Of a DNA stretch of 64,000 nucleotides, positions 44,926-54,072 are shown one piece after another. Position 1 is the stretch's first letter; the number at the start of each line of letters is the position of its first letter. The stretch is taken from the NCBI RefSeq assembly GCF_000511385.1, contig NC_023138.1, forward strand, positions 1 through 64,000. Reading direction: 5' to 3'. The notes below the pieces were generated by a model. That model worked only from the letters and a program-made list of their open reading frames with translations. It was not told the DNA's origin and did no database searches. A program made the translations under genes and the position numbers. This DNA comes from Phaeobacter gallaeciensis DSM 26640 (GTDB taxonomy: Bacteria; Pseudomonadota; Alphaproteobacteria; Rhodobacterales; Rhodobacteraceae).

Positions 44926-46419
44926 TCACTGCGCGCGAATGTTTCGGCTGCTGCGAATTTTGTTCAATATCTGCTGCAGCCGGTCCCGCCCAACCAGGAA
45001 GATCATGACACTATAGGTTGGGATGGCCACGGCAAACTGCGCCAAAAGTTGCGGGGTACCATACATGGGTGGACCCAGTTCGCGCAGGGCAAACAGGGCA
45101 ATGGCCATCATGGACACGGATATCAGGGCAGGTCGCAGGGCCTCGAATATATATGTTGCTGCCGACATATCGAGTATCTTCAGGGTTTTGCGTGTTGCGA
45201 TTGGCCACAGCAGGAAGGAAATGCCTACGAGTGCGGACATGATCCGGTTCAGCCCTTCAGGGGATAGCAGCAAAATTGCCGCAAATCCCGACAGGCTGAC
45301 CACACATTCGAAGCCGAACCACCACCTTGCATGACCTGAGAACCGAACCAGAGAGGCCTGCATGACGCCGATGCTCATCATGAGGCTTAGCATGGCAAAA
45401 CACTGCAACGGATAGATTGCTGCCAGCCATTTGCTGCCAAAGACAAAGGGGATGGCGGTTGGTGCCACGATGATAAAGCCGATGAAGAGTGGAAAGGCAG
45501 CTGTTGCTGCGGCAAAGCTGCTGAGGATAAAGGCTTCGCGGCGCTGATCCTTTTCCGTCTGTAGGCTGGCGAACAGGACCCTTGTGACTGGCAGCAATGT
45601 CCCGATAGTCAGCTCCTGCAGGATCTCGCAAATTCTACGTGCGAAGAAGAAAATACCGAGCACAGCGGGCCCCGCAACCACCCCGATTAGGATCTGGTTG
45701 ATCTTGGTTGGTTCGATCATCCGCCCACCCATGGTGAACAGGGTGAAACCGCGCAAATCAGTCAGTGCCGCGCGCGACAGCTGAAATCCCGGACGCCAAT
45801 CCGCAGTCCAATAGGACACAATGCAGCCAACCACTGCGGTGATGACCTGTGCCATGATCAGCGCCCAGATGGCATAGCCTTGGAGGACGAGCAGCAGGCA
45901 ACCCGCAGCGCCAAGCCCGTTGGCAAGCGTTGTGCGAAGGGCAATATGGCGAAACTCCATCCGCCGGTTCACCAGAGCAGCAGGGATATTTCCAAGCGAT
46001 ACGAAGAGAATGCGCAGGGACAAGACCGGTAGAATGACTGTCAGCACATCAAGTTTGGTCCAGGCGGCAATCAGCGGGGCTGTGAAAACCAAGACCGCGA
46101 TCGCGGCCAAGGCAATGGCCATAGTCAGCCAGAAAGCACTGTCGAGATGTGCCTGCCTCAGATCGCTGCGTTGAATAATGGCGTCGCCAAGGGGGAGGGG
46201 CACCACTGTCATCACCCAAATCACAATCGATGTTGCGAGGGCGACCGCGCCAAAATCGGCAGGCTCCAACAGCAGAGAGGTCACGAGGAAAACAACAACA
46301 GTGAGACCATTGCTGACCATGATATTCACGAAAGACCAGAACACCCCGAGCAACGCGAGGCGGCCACGGCCTCTTGATACGTGGCTCAGTGTTGATGCGT
46401 CTGTATTGCTGTCGTGCAT
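44926..46419 (-). CDS. Polysaccharide flippase (Wzx/ExoT-like, MATE-fold)
   Basis: A 497-residue inner-membrane protein with about 14 hydrophobic segments that should flip the lipid-linked EPS repeat unit across the inner membrane. The N-terminal region (SLLLEPADFGAVALATSIVI) and RMEFRHIALRTTLANGLGAA are typical of the Polysacc_synt_3/WzxC group. It follows the ExoY-like priming transferase gene on the same strand after 120 bp, which supports one unit making EPS precursor. Confidence 0.88.
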   Translation of the reverse strand: MHDSNTDASTLSHVSRGRGRLALLGVFWSFVNIMVSNGLTVVVFLVTSLLLEPADFGAVALATSIVIWVMTVVPLPLGDAIIQRSDLRQAHLDSAFWLTMAIALAAIAVLVFTAPLIAAWTKLDVLTVILPVLSLRILFVSLGNIPAALVNRRMEFRHIALRTTLANGLGAAGCLLLVLQGYAIWALIMAQVITAVVGCIVSYWTADWRPGFQLSRAALTDLRGFTLFTMGGRMIEPTKINQILIGVVAGPAVLGIFFFARRICEILQELTIGTLLPVTRVLFASLQTEKDQRREAFILSSFAAATAAFPLFIGFIIVAPTAIPFVFGSKWLAAIYPLQCFAMLSLMMSIGVMQASLVRFSGHARWWFGFECVVSLSGFAAILLLSPEGLNRIMSALVGISFLLWPIATRKTLKILDMSAATYIFEALRPALISVSMMAIALFALRELGPPMYGTPQLLAQFAVAIPTYSVMIFLVGRDRLQQILNKIRSSRNIRAQ

Positions 46420-46539
46420 TCTGGTTGTCCCGCTATTGCAGTGAGGGAACCTGATACCGCGCGGCTGTCCGCCGCGGGCATACGCGGTGATCCCTTTTGC
46501 CTTTGTCCGGACAGTATCGCATAGGGCTTAATGTCGTCT

Positions 46540-47223
46540 TTACCGTCCGGTCTGTCCGATCACCGACAGGCCAGTCAACAGGATCAGTTTGATATCAAAG
46601 CTGAATGTCCGGCGTTCGAGGTAATCAATATCAAAAGAGACGCGGTCCTCATAGCTCACATCATTGCGCCCGGACACCTGCCACAGGCCGGTGATTCCCG
46701 GCTTCTGGCTGAGGTAGATCGGCGCAGCGGATCCGTATTTACTCAGCTCACTGCGCACGATTGGCCGTGGCCCGACGAAACTCATGTCGCCGCGCAGCAC
46801 GTTCCAGATCTGTGGCAGCTCGTCCAGACTGCTGCGGCGGAGAAACAGGCCCAGGCTGGTGATCCGCGGGTCGCGGCTCAGCTTACGGTCGCGCGCCCAT
46901 TCCTGGGCTGCCTCGGCGTCAGTTTTCAGATGCTCAGCCAATACGTCTTCGGCACCGTGAATCATGGTGCGAATTTTCCAGCAGGTGAAGGGGGTACCGT
47001 CCTTTCCGATGCGCGTGTGACCGAAGAAGCCTGGTCCTCCGTCACGTCGGCTGATCATCCACAGAAGGGCAATCACCGGCGAAAGTACTGGAAACAGTGT
47101 CAGGGCCAAGAGGATATCTAGAAGGCGTTTCCCGATGATGGCGTAAAGGCCAATACGCCGTGGAGCGGTCTGCTCGCAGCCGACGGGTGAGCGCAGGTTG
47201 TCGAAATTTGTAATGTCGCTCAT
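46540..47223 (-). CDS. exoY: Undecaprenyl-phosphate sugar phosphotransferase (ExoY-like)
   Basis: A 227-residue bacterial sugar transferase that transfers the first sugar phosphate to undecaprenyl phosphate. One N-terminal membrane segment (IGKRLLDILLALTLFPVLSP) is followed by the catalytic PFTCWKIRTM and LRRSSLDELPQIWNVLRGDM, then SFVGPRPIVRSEL and KPGITGLWQVSGR. The single-segment form without extra N-terminal membrane domains corresponds to ExoY rather than WbaP. GGGGTAAG precedes the ATG. It starts the two-gene unit with the flippase. Confidence 0.92.
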   Translation of the reverse strand: MSDITNFDNLRSPVGCEQTAPRRIGLYAIIGKRLLDILLALTLFPVLSPVIALLWMISRRDGGPGFFGHTRIGKDGTPFTCWKIRTMIHGAEDVLAEHLKTDAEAAQEWARDRKLSRDPRITSLGLFLRRSSLDELPQIWNVLRGDMSFVGPRPIVRSELSKYGSAAPIYLSQKPGITGLWQVSGRNDVSYEDRVSFDIDYLERRTFSFDIKLILLTGLSVIGQTGR

Positions 47224-47567
47224 GTCTTACCCCGATCTTCAACCTCGCGGTGCCAACATGAATGTCGACAGGATCGCTATCTGCTCTTGGTGGCTGCGAT
47301 CTCATCCGCCTTTCCTAAGATTTGATTCAAATTCGTGGCAAGAATTTGTCTTAAACGGAGTATTGCTTGGGCGATGTTTGATCTCGCGCGATGTGTTTGA
47401 TGTCCGCGCCATCTATGACCTACGCGGCTGGTCGATCGCTATTTGCGCAACTACTTAGCCGCCTATGCCAGCTGAATTGACAGCTCGGGTGCGCCGCATT
47501 AATTTTGTAATCAAAATAAATGGCCGATCAGGACTAACCGAGGTTCTGCAACCAGGGATATCCTTTA
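47224..47567. promoter_or_regulatory. Divergent promoter region between exoY-like and galM-like genes
   Basis: A 344-bp gene-free stretch containing the promoters of both units. The part near galM carries a palindrome at 47497-47522. An 86-codon frame at 47198-47458 overlaps the exoY start and shows no family features. Confidence 0.5.
47497..47522. promoter_or_regulatory. Candidate ROK-regulator operator upstream of galM
   Basis: CATTAATTTTG-TAAT-CAAAATAAATG: 11-bp arms with one mismatch, 45 bp before the galM start. The core TTAATTT-N6-TCAAAA-N-AA is shared with the palindrome upstream of xylF (15 of 21 positions identical over 47499-47519 and 52824-52844). Confidence 0.5.
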
Positions 47568-48626
47568 ATGCCACCAGCCAGACTGTCATCTACTGGAGCA
47601 CCTCCGCCGCACACGCATCTGCCGGAGACCGCCTCTGATCAGCTGCGATGGCTGGATCTGGAAGATGATCACCTGCGGCTTCGGATTCTCAACTTCGGCG
47701 CAATTACGGCGCGTCTGGATCTGCGCACCGATGATGGATGGGTGCCGATGGTTCTGGGCTATCGCGATATCGCCGCTTATCTGTGGGACCCTTTCTATCT
47801 GGGGGCTATCGTGGGTCGGGTGGCCAATCGCATTGGCGGCGCCCGTTTCGATCTGGCAGGACGACTGATTGCCCTGGATGCCAATGAGGGGGGCAATCAG
47901 CTGCATGGTGGGGCGGCGGGTCTCGGGCGGGTATTCTGGGATCTCCAGCAGGTGACTGATGATGTGGTGGAGCTGAGCTATACTTCAGTTGAGGGTGAGA
48001 ATGGCTATCCCGGGTGCGCTGAGTTCCTGCTGCGGATCACAGTGTCTGGAACCAGTGTAAGCTATGATATGAGGGCCAGCGTTGATAAGATGACCCCAAT
48101 CAATCTGGCTCAGCACAATTATTATACGCTGGGTACCAAAGGTGACATTTGGGGGCACCGCCTTCGCTGCCCTGCGGCCGCCCATCTTCCGCTGCGTCCG
48201 GACGGGGTGCCAACAGGCGCGATTGCGCCTGTCGCGGGGACTCCGTTTGATTTTACCGATGGGCAGTCCTTTGCAAAGCTGGATCCACAGCGACGCGGGA
48301 CCGACACTCATGTCATCTTTTCCAAGGGTGCCGATAGCCATATGCCGGAGGTTGCGACGTTGACTGCTCCAAACGGTGTCGCCATGCGGGTTTGTTCGGA
48401 TCAGCCGGGTGCGCAGATCTATACCGCAACACATCTGAACAGCGCGGTGGCGGCTCAAGACGGGCAGCAGCTTGCACCCTTCGCCGCTGTCTGTATCGAG
48501 CCACAGGGGTTCCCGGATGCCGTCAATCAACCTGATTTTCCAAGTGTTATGGTGCATCCGGGACGGCCTTATCACCAGAAGCTATTATTGGATTTCTCGA
48601 CAAATGAGGCGGATCAGGATGACTGA
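47568..48626 (+). CDS. galM: Aldose 1-epimerase (GalM type)
   Basis: A 352-residue mutarotase that interconverts alpha and beta anomers of aldoses. The catalytic histidines lie in GGNQLHGGAAGLGRVFWD and in PINLAQHNYYTLG; the catalytic glutamate is in AAVCIEPQGFPDAVNQPDFP. The conserved IVGRVANRI is present. It probably prepares sugars imported by the nearby Xyl-type transporter. AGGGAT precedes the ATG. Eight bases of its end overlap the peroxidase gene. Confidence 0.9.
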   Translation: MPPARLSSTGAPPPHTHLPETASDQLRWLDLEDDHLRLRILNFGAITARLDLRTDDGWVPMVLGYRDIAAYLWDPFYLGAIVGRVANRIGGARFDLAGRLIALDANEGGNQLHGGAAGLGRVFWDLQQVTDDVVELSYTSVEGENGYPGCAEFLLRITVSGTSVSYDMRASVDKMTPINLAQHNYYTLGTKGDIWGHRLRCPAAAHLPLRPDGVPTGAIAPVAGTPFDFTDGQSFAKLDPQRRGTDTHVIFSKGADSHMPEVATLTAPNGVAMRVCSDQPGAQIYTATHLNSAVAAQDGQQLAPFAAVCIEPQGFPDAVNQPDFPSVMVHPGRPYHQKLLLDFSTNEADQDD

Positions 48627-49971
48627 GTGTTGGCGTCGGAGCGGCCTTCTGGGGTGTGTCATCGCTAGTCTGAGCCTTGCGGCCTACGCTCGCGGGGGCA
48701 TCGCAGAGACCAAGCATCAGCCCTTGGATCTGGGTCCACGTCCGAGTTTCGCGCTGATGGATCAGGCACAGGTCGAGTTGGGGCAGCTCTTGTTCTACGA
48801 TCCGATCCTGTCAGGCAATCGCAACATCAGCTGCGCGAGCTGTCATCATCCGCGGTTTGGCACTGGTGATGGTGTGTCGCTGTCGCTGGGTGAGGGAGCA
48901 AACGGGCTGGGCCTCAAACGACAGGTGGATCCCGAAAACCTACCGGAGCAACGCATCCCGCGCAATGCGCCTGCACTTTGGAATCTTGGCGCGCGGGGTA
49001 TGGATGTCATGTTTCATGACGGCAGGCTGGAGGCAGATCCGGCTTATGGATCAGGTATCCGTACACCGTTGGAGGGCGATATGCTGTCTGGTTTTGACTC
49101 GGCGCTGTCTGCCCAGGCGATGTTTCCAGTACTCTCAGCAGATGAGATGGCAGGTCACTACCGTGAAAACGAAGTGTCCCGCGCGGTGCGCCTGGGTCAG
49201 TTGAGTCATCGGGGCGGTGCATGGGACCTGATTGCGGGTCGGGTGGCGGATATTCCGGAATACAGGCAGCGGTTTGATCGCGTTTTGGGCACTGGAGCCC
49301 CCATTCGGTTCACGGATATCGGCAATATGCTTGCAGCCTTTATCCGGTTTGAGTGGCGGGCCGATAACAGCCCGTTTGACCGTGCGCAGATTCAGGGAGA
49401 GCCGTTGCCGCCCGTCGCAGCGCGGGGGCAGGACTTGTTTTATGGCGCGGGGGGCTGCAGCCAATGCCATTCCGGTTGGTTGCAGACGGACAATGGGTTT
49501 CACGCAATCGCAATGCCACAACTCGGACCGGGAAAGGCGGCGCGGTTTGAAGCTCATGCCCGCGATGAAGGCCGGTTGCGGGTGACCGGAAACCCTGATG
49601 ATGCGTATAGGTTTCGCACCCCCTCGCTGCGGAATGTTGCGCTGACGGCGCCCTATGGGCACAGCGGCGCCTACGCCACGCTGGAGGCGGTTGTGCGTCA
49701 TCATCTGGACCCGCTGGATGCGTTGATGGCATATGACCGCAGTCAGGTGGTTCTGCCTGCACTGCAAGACGCCGATGATTGGGCTGCAATGGATGATCCT
49801 GCGGAGGTGCAGCGTATCGCATCCGCCAATGATCTGGCGCCCGTTACGCTGAGTGACGATGAGATCGCCGATCTTGTCGCCTTTCTTGAGGCCCTGACCG
49901 ATAGCACAGCGGCGGCGGGGCGGCTTGGCGTGCCTGCTAGCGTACCCTCAGGCCTGCCTGTCGAGCAATAG
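48619..49971 (+). CDS. Di-heme cytochrome c peroxidase/MauG-family protein
   Basis: A 450-residue periplasmic di-heme protein. Residues 1-27 form a signal peptide (GLLGCVIASLSLAAYARGG). Two c-type heme sites are CASCH at 72-76 and CSQCH at 280-284, about 210 residues apart, and the family motifs RNAPALWNLG and FRTPSLRNVALTAPYGHSGA are present. Family members either reduce peroxide or oxidise protein side chains through a high-valent di-iron state. The ATG at 48619 lies within the end of galM; the longer frame upstream belongs to that gene. Convergent with the CRTAC1-type gene after 12 bp. Confidence 0.86.
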   Translation: MTECWRRSGLLGCVIASLSLAAYARGGIAETKHQPLDLGPRPSFALMDQAQVELGQLLFYDPILSGNRNISCASCHHPRFGTGDGVSLSLGEGANGLGLKRQVDPENLPEQRIPRNAPALWNLGARGMDVMFHDGRLEADPAYGSGIRTPLEGDMLSGFDSALSAQAMFPVLSADEMAGHYRENEVSRAVRLGQLSHRGGAWDLIAGRVADIPEYRQRFDRVLGTGAPIRFTDIGNMLAAFIRFEWRADNSPFDRAQIQGEPLPPVAARGQDLFYGAGGCSQCHSGWLQTDNGFHAIAMPQLGPGKAARFEAHARDEGRLRVTGNPDDAYRFRTPSLRNVALTAPYGHSGAYATLEAVVRHHLDPLDALMAYDRSQVVLPALQDADDWAAMDDPAEVQRIASANDLAPVTLSDDEIADLVAFLEALTDSTAAAGRLGVPASVPSGLPVEQ

Positions 49972-49983
49972 GCCCGAACGGGG

Positions 49984-51540
49984 CTACTGGATTACTGTAA
50001 TATGCTGGTTGGGCGGCACTGTCTGCCACTCGGTTGCCTCCCCATCAGGCCAGATCACACGCAATCGAAGGCCCTGCGCCTCTCCCAGGCCAAAATGGAG
50101 GTCCCCGGCGGAACCGCCCGCGTGACCTCCACCAACCGTGATTTCGCGGGTATGGATCCGGGTCCCGGTGTCCAGCTCGACAAAGGCACCGATGGCTTGG
50201 GTGTTGGGCGCAACGCCGTGCAGAGACAGGGAGAGCCAATTACCTGTGGCTTGAGTGGCGTTCTGATAAAGCTCCATCGGCGCGCGACGGTTGACCACGG
50301 CGAGGTCAAGGTGGCCATCCAGATTGAGGTCGCGTAGAACAGCGCCACGAGACCGGGCCATGCTGGCGATTTGTGCGGCTGCGGCTGCATCCGTAAATCG
50401 CCCGTCAACACCTTGGATCAAGAGCGTATTTGGGTCGCGCATGGCGGCGTCTGGCATCTGTTCCACATTGCCTTTGGTCACGAAGATATCGTCACGCCCG
50501 TCGTTGTTCACATCACCGAAATCCGCGTGCCATCCGGTGGACGGTCGCCCGTCGCCGCCACTGGTTGGACGGTGGGCGGTCGTGCCGTAGTCGTAGGTCA
50601 CATCGCGGTAGGATGGGCCGATACCGGCCGGATCAAAAAGCTGAAGCTTTTGATCCCCCATCGAGGTGAGATAGACATCGGAGAACCCATCGCCATTGAG
50701 ATCACGCGACGCGATTCCCATGCCCCAGAGGTGATAGGGAGCCCAGCCGTCCTCCTGTTGGTACAGCACCGGCGGCGTGGTCATCTTCCACATCTGTTCC
50801 TGCCCGCCGCGGACGTAATAGTGCCGGTCATTGCTGATGCGAAGGTCGGCGCGCCCATGCGCAGGCCCGTCAGCGCGTCGGTGCCAGTTGGTGAACAGCA
50901 TGGACAAAGCGCAGTACCCAGGCGTGAGCCTGATCGGAGGGCTATATCTGTCTCCCTCTGGGCGATAGAGCAGCGTGTCATCACAGGCCTCAAAGGGGCC
51001 ATCCGGGTTGTTCCGGTCTACGTAGGTGCCGAAGGCCAGAGTGGGGAGTTGAGCCCCAATTTCCCATGTCGCGGAGAAGGCAGTGGTCCAGTGATCTCCA
51101 CTGGAAAATCCAAGACCATCAAATGGTTCGAACTGGCAGTCCCCAGTGCCACGCAGCAGTTGGTCGGCGCCGACACGCAACACAGCGAGATCCAGAACCC
51201 CGTCACCATCAATATCCAGCGGATAGATGCCGGTGACTCCCGTTTGCACCAAGGCTGTAGGCGTATCGGCGGTAAACTGCAAAGCTGCGCCGGGGGTCTT
51301 GGTTCGATTGATCATCAGCTGAACCGGGTTGCTGCCGCCTGCGGCTACCAGATCGGGAAACTTGTCGCCGTTGCAATCCAGTGAAGCCAGCCCGCCGCCC
51401 ACGAAATGCTCCCAGCCACCATCATAGATATGCGCGGCGATCGGGCGTGGGGTGAAAACGGGCGGCTCGGAACCGTTGGCGAGTGCAATCTGCGGCAGAA
51501 GGCACAGCGGCGCCAGACGTAGACGGACCCTAACTGGCAT
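49984..51540 (-). CDS. CRTAC1-type FG-GAP/VCBS repeat protein with ASPIC/UnbV domain
   Basis: A 518-residue secreted or periplasmic beta-propeller protein. The N-terminus (MPVRVRLRLAPLCLLPQIAL) is a signal peptide. FG-GAP-type calcium loops recur: DCNGDKFPDLVAAG, DIDGDGVLDLAVLR, DLNGDGFSDVYLTS, DVNNDGRDDIFVTK and DLNLDGHLDLAVVN. The C-terminal ASPIC/UnbV domain holds VGGGHAGGSAGDLHFGLG. It has no known enzymatic role. The ATG at 51540 overlaps the end of the ROK gene by 11 bp, so it is likely co-transcribed; a longer frame to 51657 runs inside that gene. Confidence 0.85.
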   Translation of the reverse strand: MPVRVRLRLAPLCLLPQIALANGSEPPVFTPRPIAAHIYDGGWEHFVGGGLASLDCNGDKFPDLVAAGGSNPVQLMINRTKTPGAALQFTADTPTALVQTGVTGIYPLDIDGDGVLDLAVLRVGADQLLRGTGDCQFEPFDGLGFSSGDHWTTAFSATWEIGAQLPTLAFGTYVDRNNPDGPFEACDDTLLYRPEGDRYSPPIRLTPGYCALSMLFTNWHRRADGPAHGRADLRISNDRHYYVRGGQEQMWKMTTPPVLYQQEDGWAPYHLWGMGIASRDLNGDGFSDVYLTSMGDQKLQLFDPAGIGPSYRDVTYDYGTTAHRPTSGGDGRPSTGWHADFGDVNNDGRDDIFVTKGNVEQMPDAAMRDPNTLLIQGVDGRFTDAAAAAQIASMARSRGAVLRDLNLDGHLDLAVVNRRAPMELYQNATQATGNWLSLSLHGVAPNTQAIGAFVELDTGTRIHTREITVGGGHAGGSAGDLHFGLGEAQGLRLRVIWPDGEATEWQTVPPNQHITVIQ

Positions 51541-52744
51541 GGCTTGCAACCTCGCGAATGGTAAGGGCCGAGACTTCTTCAATTGCATAGGCTGCAGCGC
51601 CTTTCGCCCACATCTGATTGCCCCAGCCATGCACGCGCACCTCTGGCAGCGGGCCATCCACCTGCACTACCCAGCGGCGCATTTCTTCGACTACCTTGTC
51701 GGAGGACAGGTACCCAAAGGCCAGCTGCGCGCCGGCCAGAACGATCATCTGAGGGTCAAAGATATTGACAATGTTCGCCAGCCCCATGGCGAACATCCGT
51801 CCGGCGCGGTCGAGGATGGATTGTGCCATCACGTCCCCTTCAGCCACCGCTGCATAAAGCGAAGCAAGATCCTTGTGCCGCTCTACCCCACTGGTGATAT
51901 TTGCCTCACGCAGCAGGGCATAGTCGCCGACATAGGCCTCCAGGCAGCCACGTTGCCCGCATTGGCAGAGCGCGCCTTCCAGTTGAACCTTGATATGGCC
52001 GAACTCTGCACCACAGCCGCGTGCGCCGCGATAGATCTGGTTATCAATAACGATGCCCATGCCGACCCCGTGCTCGACGGTGACAACAACAAAGTTATTG
52101 CGGGTATCGCCCTCGCCGAACAGATGCTCTGCTTTGGCGACAAGATTGGCGTCATTGTCGATGAACACCGGCATACTAAGGTGCGACTTTAGCGCGCTTC
52201 CGAGGTCAATGTTGCGCACATTGAGCGATGAGGACCAATAGATGAAATTCCGCTCCGCATCCATGACCCCAGCCATGCCGATGCCAACGCCAGAGATCTG
52301 CGCGCGGGTCAGCCCACCTTTGGCGCAGCTTTGATCCAGCGCCTCGACAATTTTCTCGCACAGGGCATCCGGGGACATCTGACCGCCCCGCAGGGGCATC
52401 TCGTGGCTGATCAATTCGGTGCCTTCGAAATCAGTGATCAGCGTGGTGATGGCGTGATGGGACAGTTTCAGCCCTGCGATATGATGTGCGCTGCCCCGAA
52501 TTTTGAGGGCAACCCGTGGACGGCCCCGTTTGGCACCGCGCGCGGTGTCGGGGCTGACCTCCTCGATCAACCCGGCGGCCAGCAGCTCAGCGGTGATTGC
52601 GGTGACAGTGGCCGGGCTGATCCGGGTGATCTGGGCAATATCGATTCGGGCGATCTGTCCGGCGGCGCGTATGGTATCAAATACCTGAAGGCGGCTGCTT
52701 TCGCGCAACTCGCCGGAATGTGAAAGCCTGTCCGATTTGACCAC
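51530..52744 (-). CDS. ROK-family transcriptional repressor (XylR/NagC type)
   Basis: A 404-residue sugar-responsive repressor. Residues about 15-75 form a MarR-like helix-turn-helix (QVFDTIRAAGQIARIDIAQI, ISPATVTAITAELLAAGLIE). The ROK domain has VGIGMAGVMD, FIDNDANLVAKAEHLFGEG and the zinc-binding CQCGQRGCLEAYVG. The GTG start at 52744 follows GGGGGA. It is divergent from xylFHG and very likely represses it, releasing DNA on sugar binding. Confidence 0.9.
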   Translation of the reverse strand: MVKSDRLSHSGELRESSRLQVFDTIRAAGQIARIDIAQITRISPATVTAITAELLAAGLIEEVSPDTARGAKRGRPRVALKIRGSAHHIAGLKLSHHAITTLITDFEGTELISHEMPLRGGQMSPDALCEKIVEALDQSCAKGGLTRAQISGVGIGMAGVMDAERNFIYWSSSLNVRNIDLGSALKSHLSMPVFIDNDANLVAKAEHLFGEGDTRNNFVVVTVEHGVGMGIVIDNQIYRGARGCGAEFGHIKVQLEGALCQCGQRGCLEAYVGDYALLREANITSGVERHKDLASLYAAVAEGDVMAQSILDRAGRMFAMGLANIVNIFDPQMIVLAGAQLAFGYLSSDKVVEEMRRWVVQVDGPLPEVRVHGWGNQMWAKGAAAYAIEEVSALTIREVASHAS

Positions 52745-52817
52745 CGTATTTCCCCCTTATTGTCGGGCGGGTTATCGCAGGAAACGGCCGACCGACAAGA
52801 TATCCGACCTCATGATA

Positions 52818-52850
52818 CATTATTTAATTTGAGTTTCAAAAAAAATAATG
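52818..52850. promoter_or_regulatory. Candidate ROK operator between the ROK gene and xylF
   Basis: A 33-bp palindrome with 15-bp arms (CATTATTTAATTTGA and its near complement, two mismatches) and a three-base centre. It lies 80 bp before xylF and 74 bp before the ROK start. Its core resembles the palindrome upstream of galM. AT-rich dyads ending in runs of A and T are usual for ROK repressors. Confidence 0.65.
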
Positions 52851-52929
52851 TTAGGGATATCAGGACGGGCATGTAGCGAGGGGGACCTGACTGCTGCACG
52901 GACCCGCAACGACCCGAGGGAGGAAAACA

Positions 52930-53955
52930 ATGAAATTCTTGAGTGGCGTATCCGTACTGGCTTTTGCTGCAACTGCGAGCATGGCCCTTGCTGAAGATGT
53001 GACCGTTGGCGTCAGCTGGTCGAACTTCCAGGAAGAACGCTGGAAAACTGACGAAGCTGCGATCAAGGCTGCACTGGAAGCAAAAGGTGCAACCTATGTA
53101 TCTGCAGATGCGCAGTCATCTTCGGCAAAGCAGCTTTCCGATATCGAAAGCCTGATCGCACAGGGCGTCGATGCGCTGATCGTACTGGCCCAGGATGCCC
53201 AGGCCATCGGCCCGGCCGTGCAGGCCGCCGCAGACGAGGGCATCCCTGTTGTTGCCTATGACCGCCTGATCGAAGACGGCCGTGCGTTCTACCTGACCTT
53301 TGACAATGTCGAAGTGGGCCGGATGCAGGCGCGCGCCGTGCTGAAAGCTCAGCCCAGCGGCAACTATGTGATGATCAAGGGCTCGCCCACCGATCCAAAT
53401 GCTGATTTTCTGCGCGGTGGTCAGCAAGAGGTCATTCAGGCTGCAATCGACAGCGGCGACATCAAAATCGTTGGTGAAGCCTATACCGATGGCTGGCTGC
53501 CGGCCAATGCACAGCGGAACATGGAACAGATCCTGACCGCCAGCGACAACAAGGTTGATGCGGTTGTAGCCTCTAACGACGGCACCGCTGGCGGTGTTGT
53601 CGCTGCGCTGACCGCGCAGGGCATGGAAGGCATTGCGGTTTCCGGTCAGGATGGGGATCACGCTGCACTCAACCGTGTTGCCAAGGGCACGCAGACCGTA
53701 TCTGTCTGGAAAGACGCCCGTGATCTGGGCAAGGCTGCGGCAAACATCGCGGTCGAAATGGCCGAAGGTGCTGCCATGGGTGATGTTGCGGGCGGCGCTG
53801 CCTGGACCTCACCTGCCGGTACCGAGCTGACCGCTCGCTTCTTGGAGCCCATCCCGGTAACCGCCGACAACCTGTCGGTTGTTGTGGATGCAGGATGGAT
53901 CACCAAAGAGGCGCTGTGCCAGGGCGTGACCAACGGCCCCGCGCCCTGCAACTAA
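52930..53955 (+). CDS. xylF: Xylose-type sugar ABC transporter binding protein
   Basis: A 341-residue periplasmic sugar-binding protein (Peripla_BP_4). Residues 1-21 are a signal peptide ([16 protein letters not shown]). The XylF signatures [51 protein letters not shown] and [20 protein letters not shown] are visible. GGGAGG precedes the ATG. It heads the divergent unit opposite the ROK repressor. Xylose or a related pentose is the likely ligand; no xylose isomerase or xylulokinase genes are in the window. Confidence 0.92.
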   Translation: MKFLSGVSVLAFAATASMALAEDVTVGVSWSNFQEERWKTDEAAIKAALEAKGATYVSADAQSSSAKQLSDIESLIAQGVDALIVLAQDAQAIGPAVQAAADEGIPVVAYDRLIEDGRAFYLTFDNVEVGRMQARAVLKAQPSGNYVMIKGSPTDPNADFLRGGQQEVIQAAIDSGDIKIVGEAYTDGWLPANAQRNMEQILTASDNKVDAVVASNDGTAGGVVAALTAQGMEGIAVSGQDGDHAALNRVAKGTQTVSVWKDARDLGKAAANIAVEMAEGAAMGDVAGGAAWTSPAGTELTARFLEPIPVTADNLSVVVDAGWITKEALCQGVTNGPAPCN

Positions 53956-53995
53956 GCTGCGGCTGAGAACGCTCAGCTGCTACGTCTCAAACCGG

Positions 53996-54034
53996 CGCGC
54001 GCCCACCCACGGTCCTGATCGGATCGGGCGCGCG
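53996..54034 (+). other. Intercistronic stem-loop between xylF and xylH
   Basis: A perfect 9-bp GC-only stem (53996-54004 with 54026-54034); a smaller hairpin GCTGAG/CTCAGC lies just before it (53962-53977). No T-run follows. They would reduce read-through or stabilise xylF mRNA, giving more binding protein than permease. Confidence 0.6.
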
Positions 54035-54072
54035 TCCCTCCTTCAAATACCGCTGATCACTGGAGTTCGGAT

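Noticed and set aside
47198..47458. 86-codon + frame upstream of galM
   Set aside because: Overlaps the exoY-like start and promoter region; no motif support.
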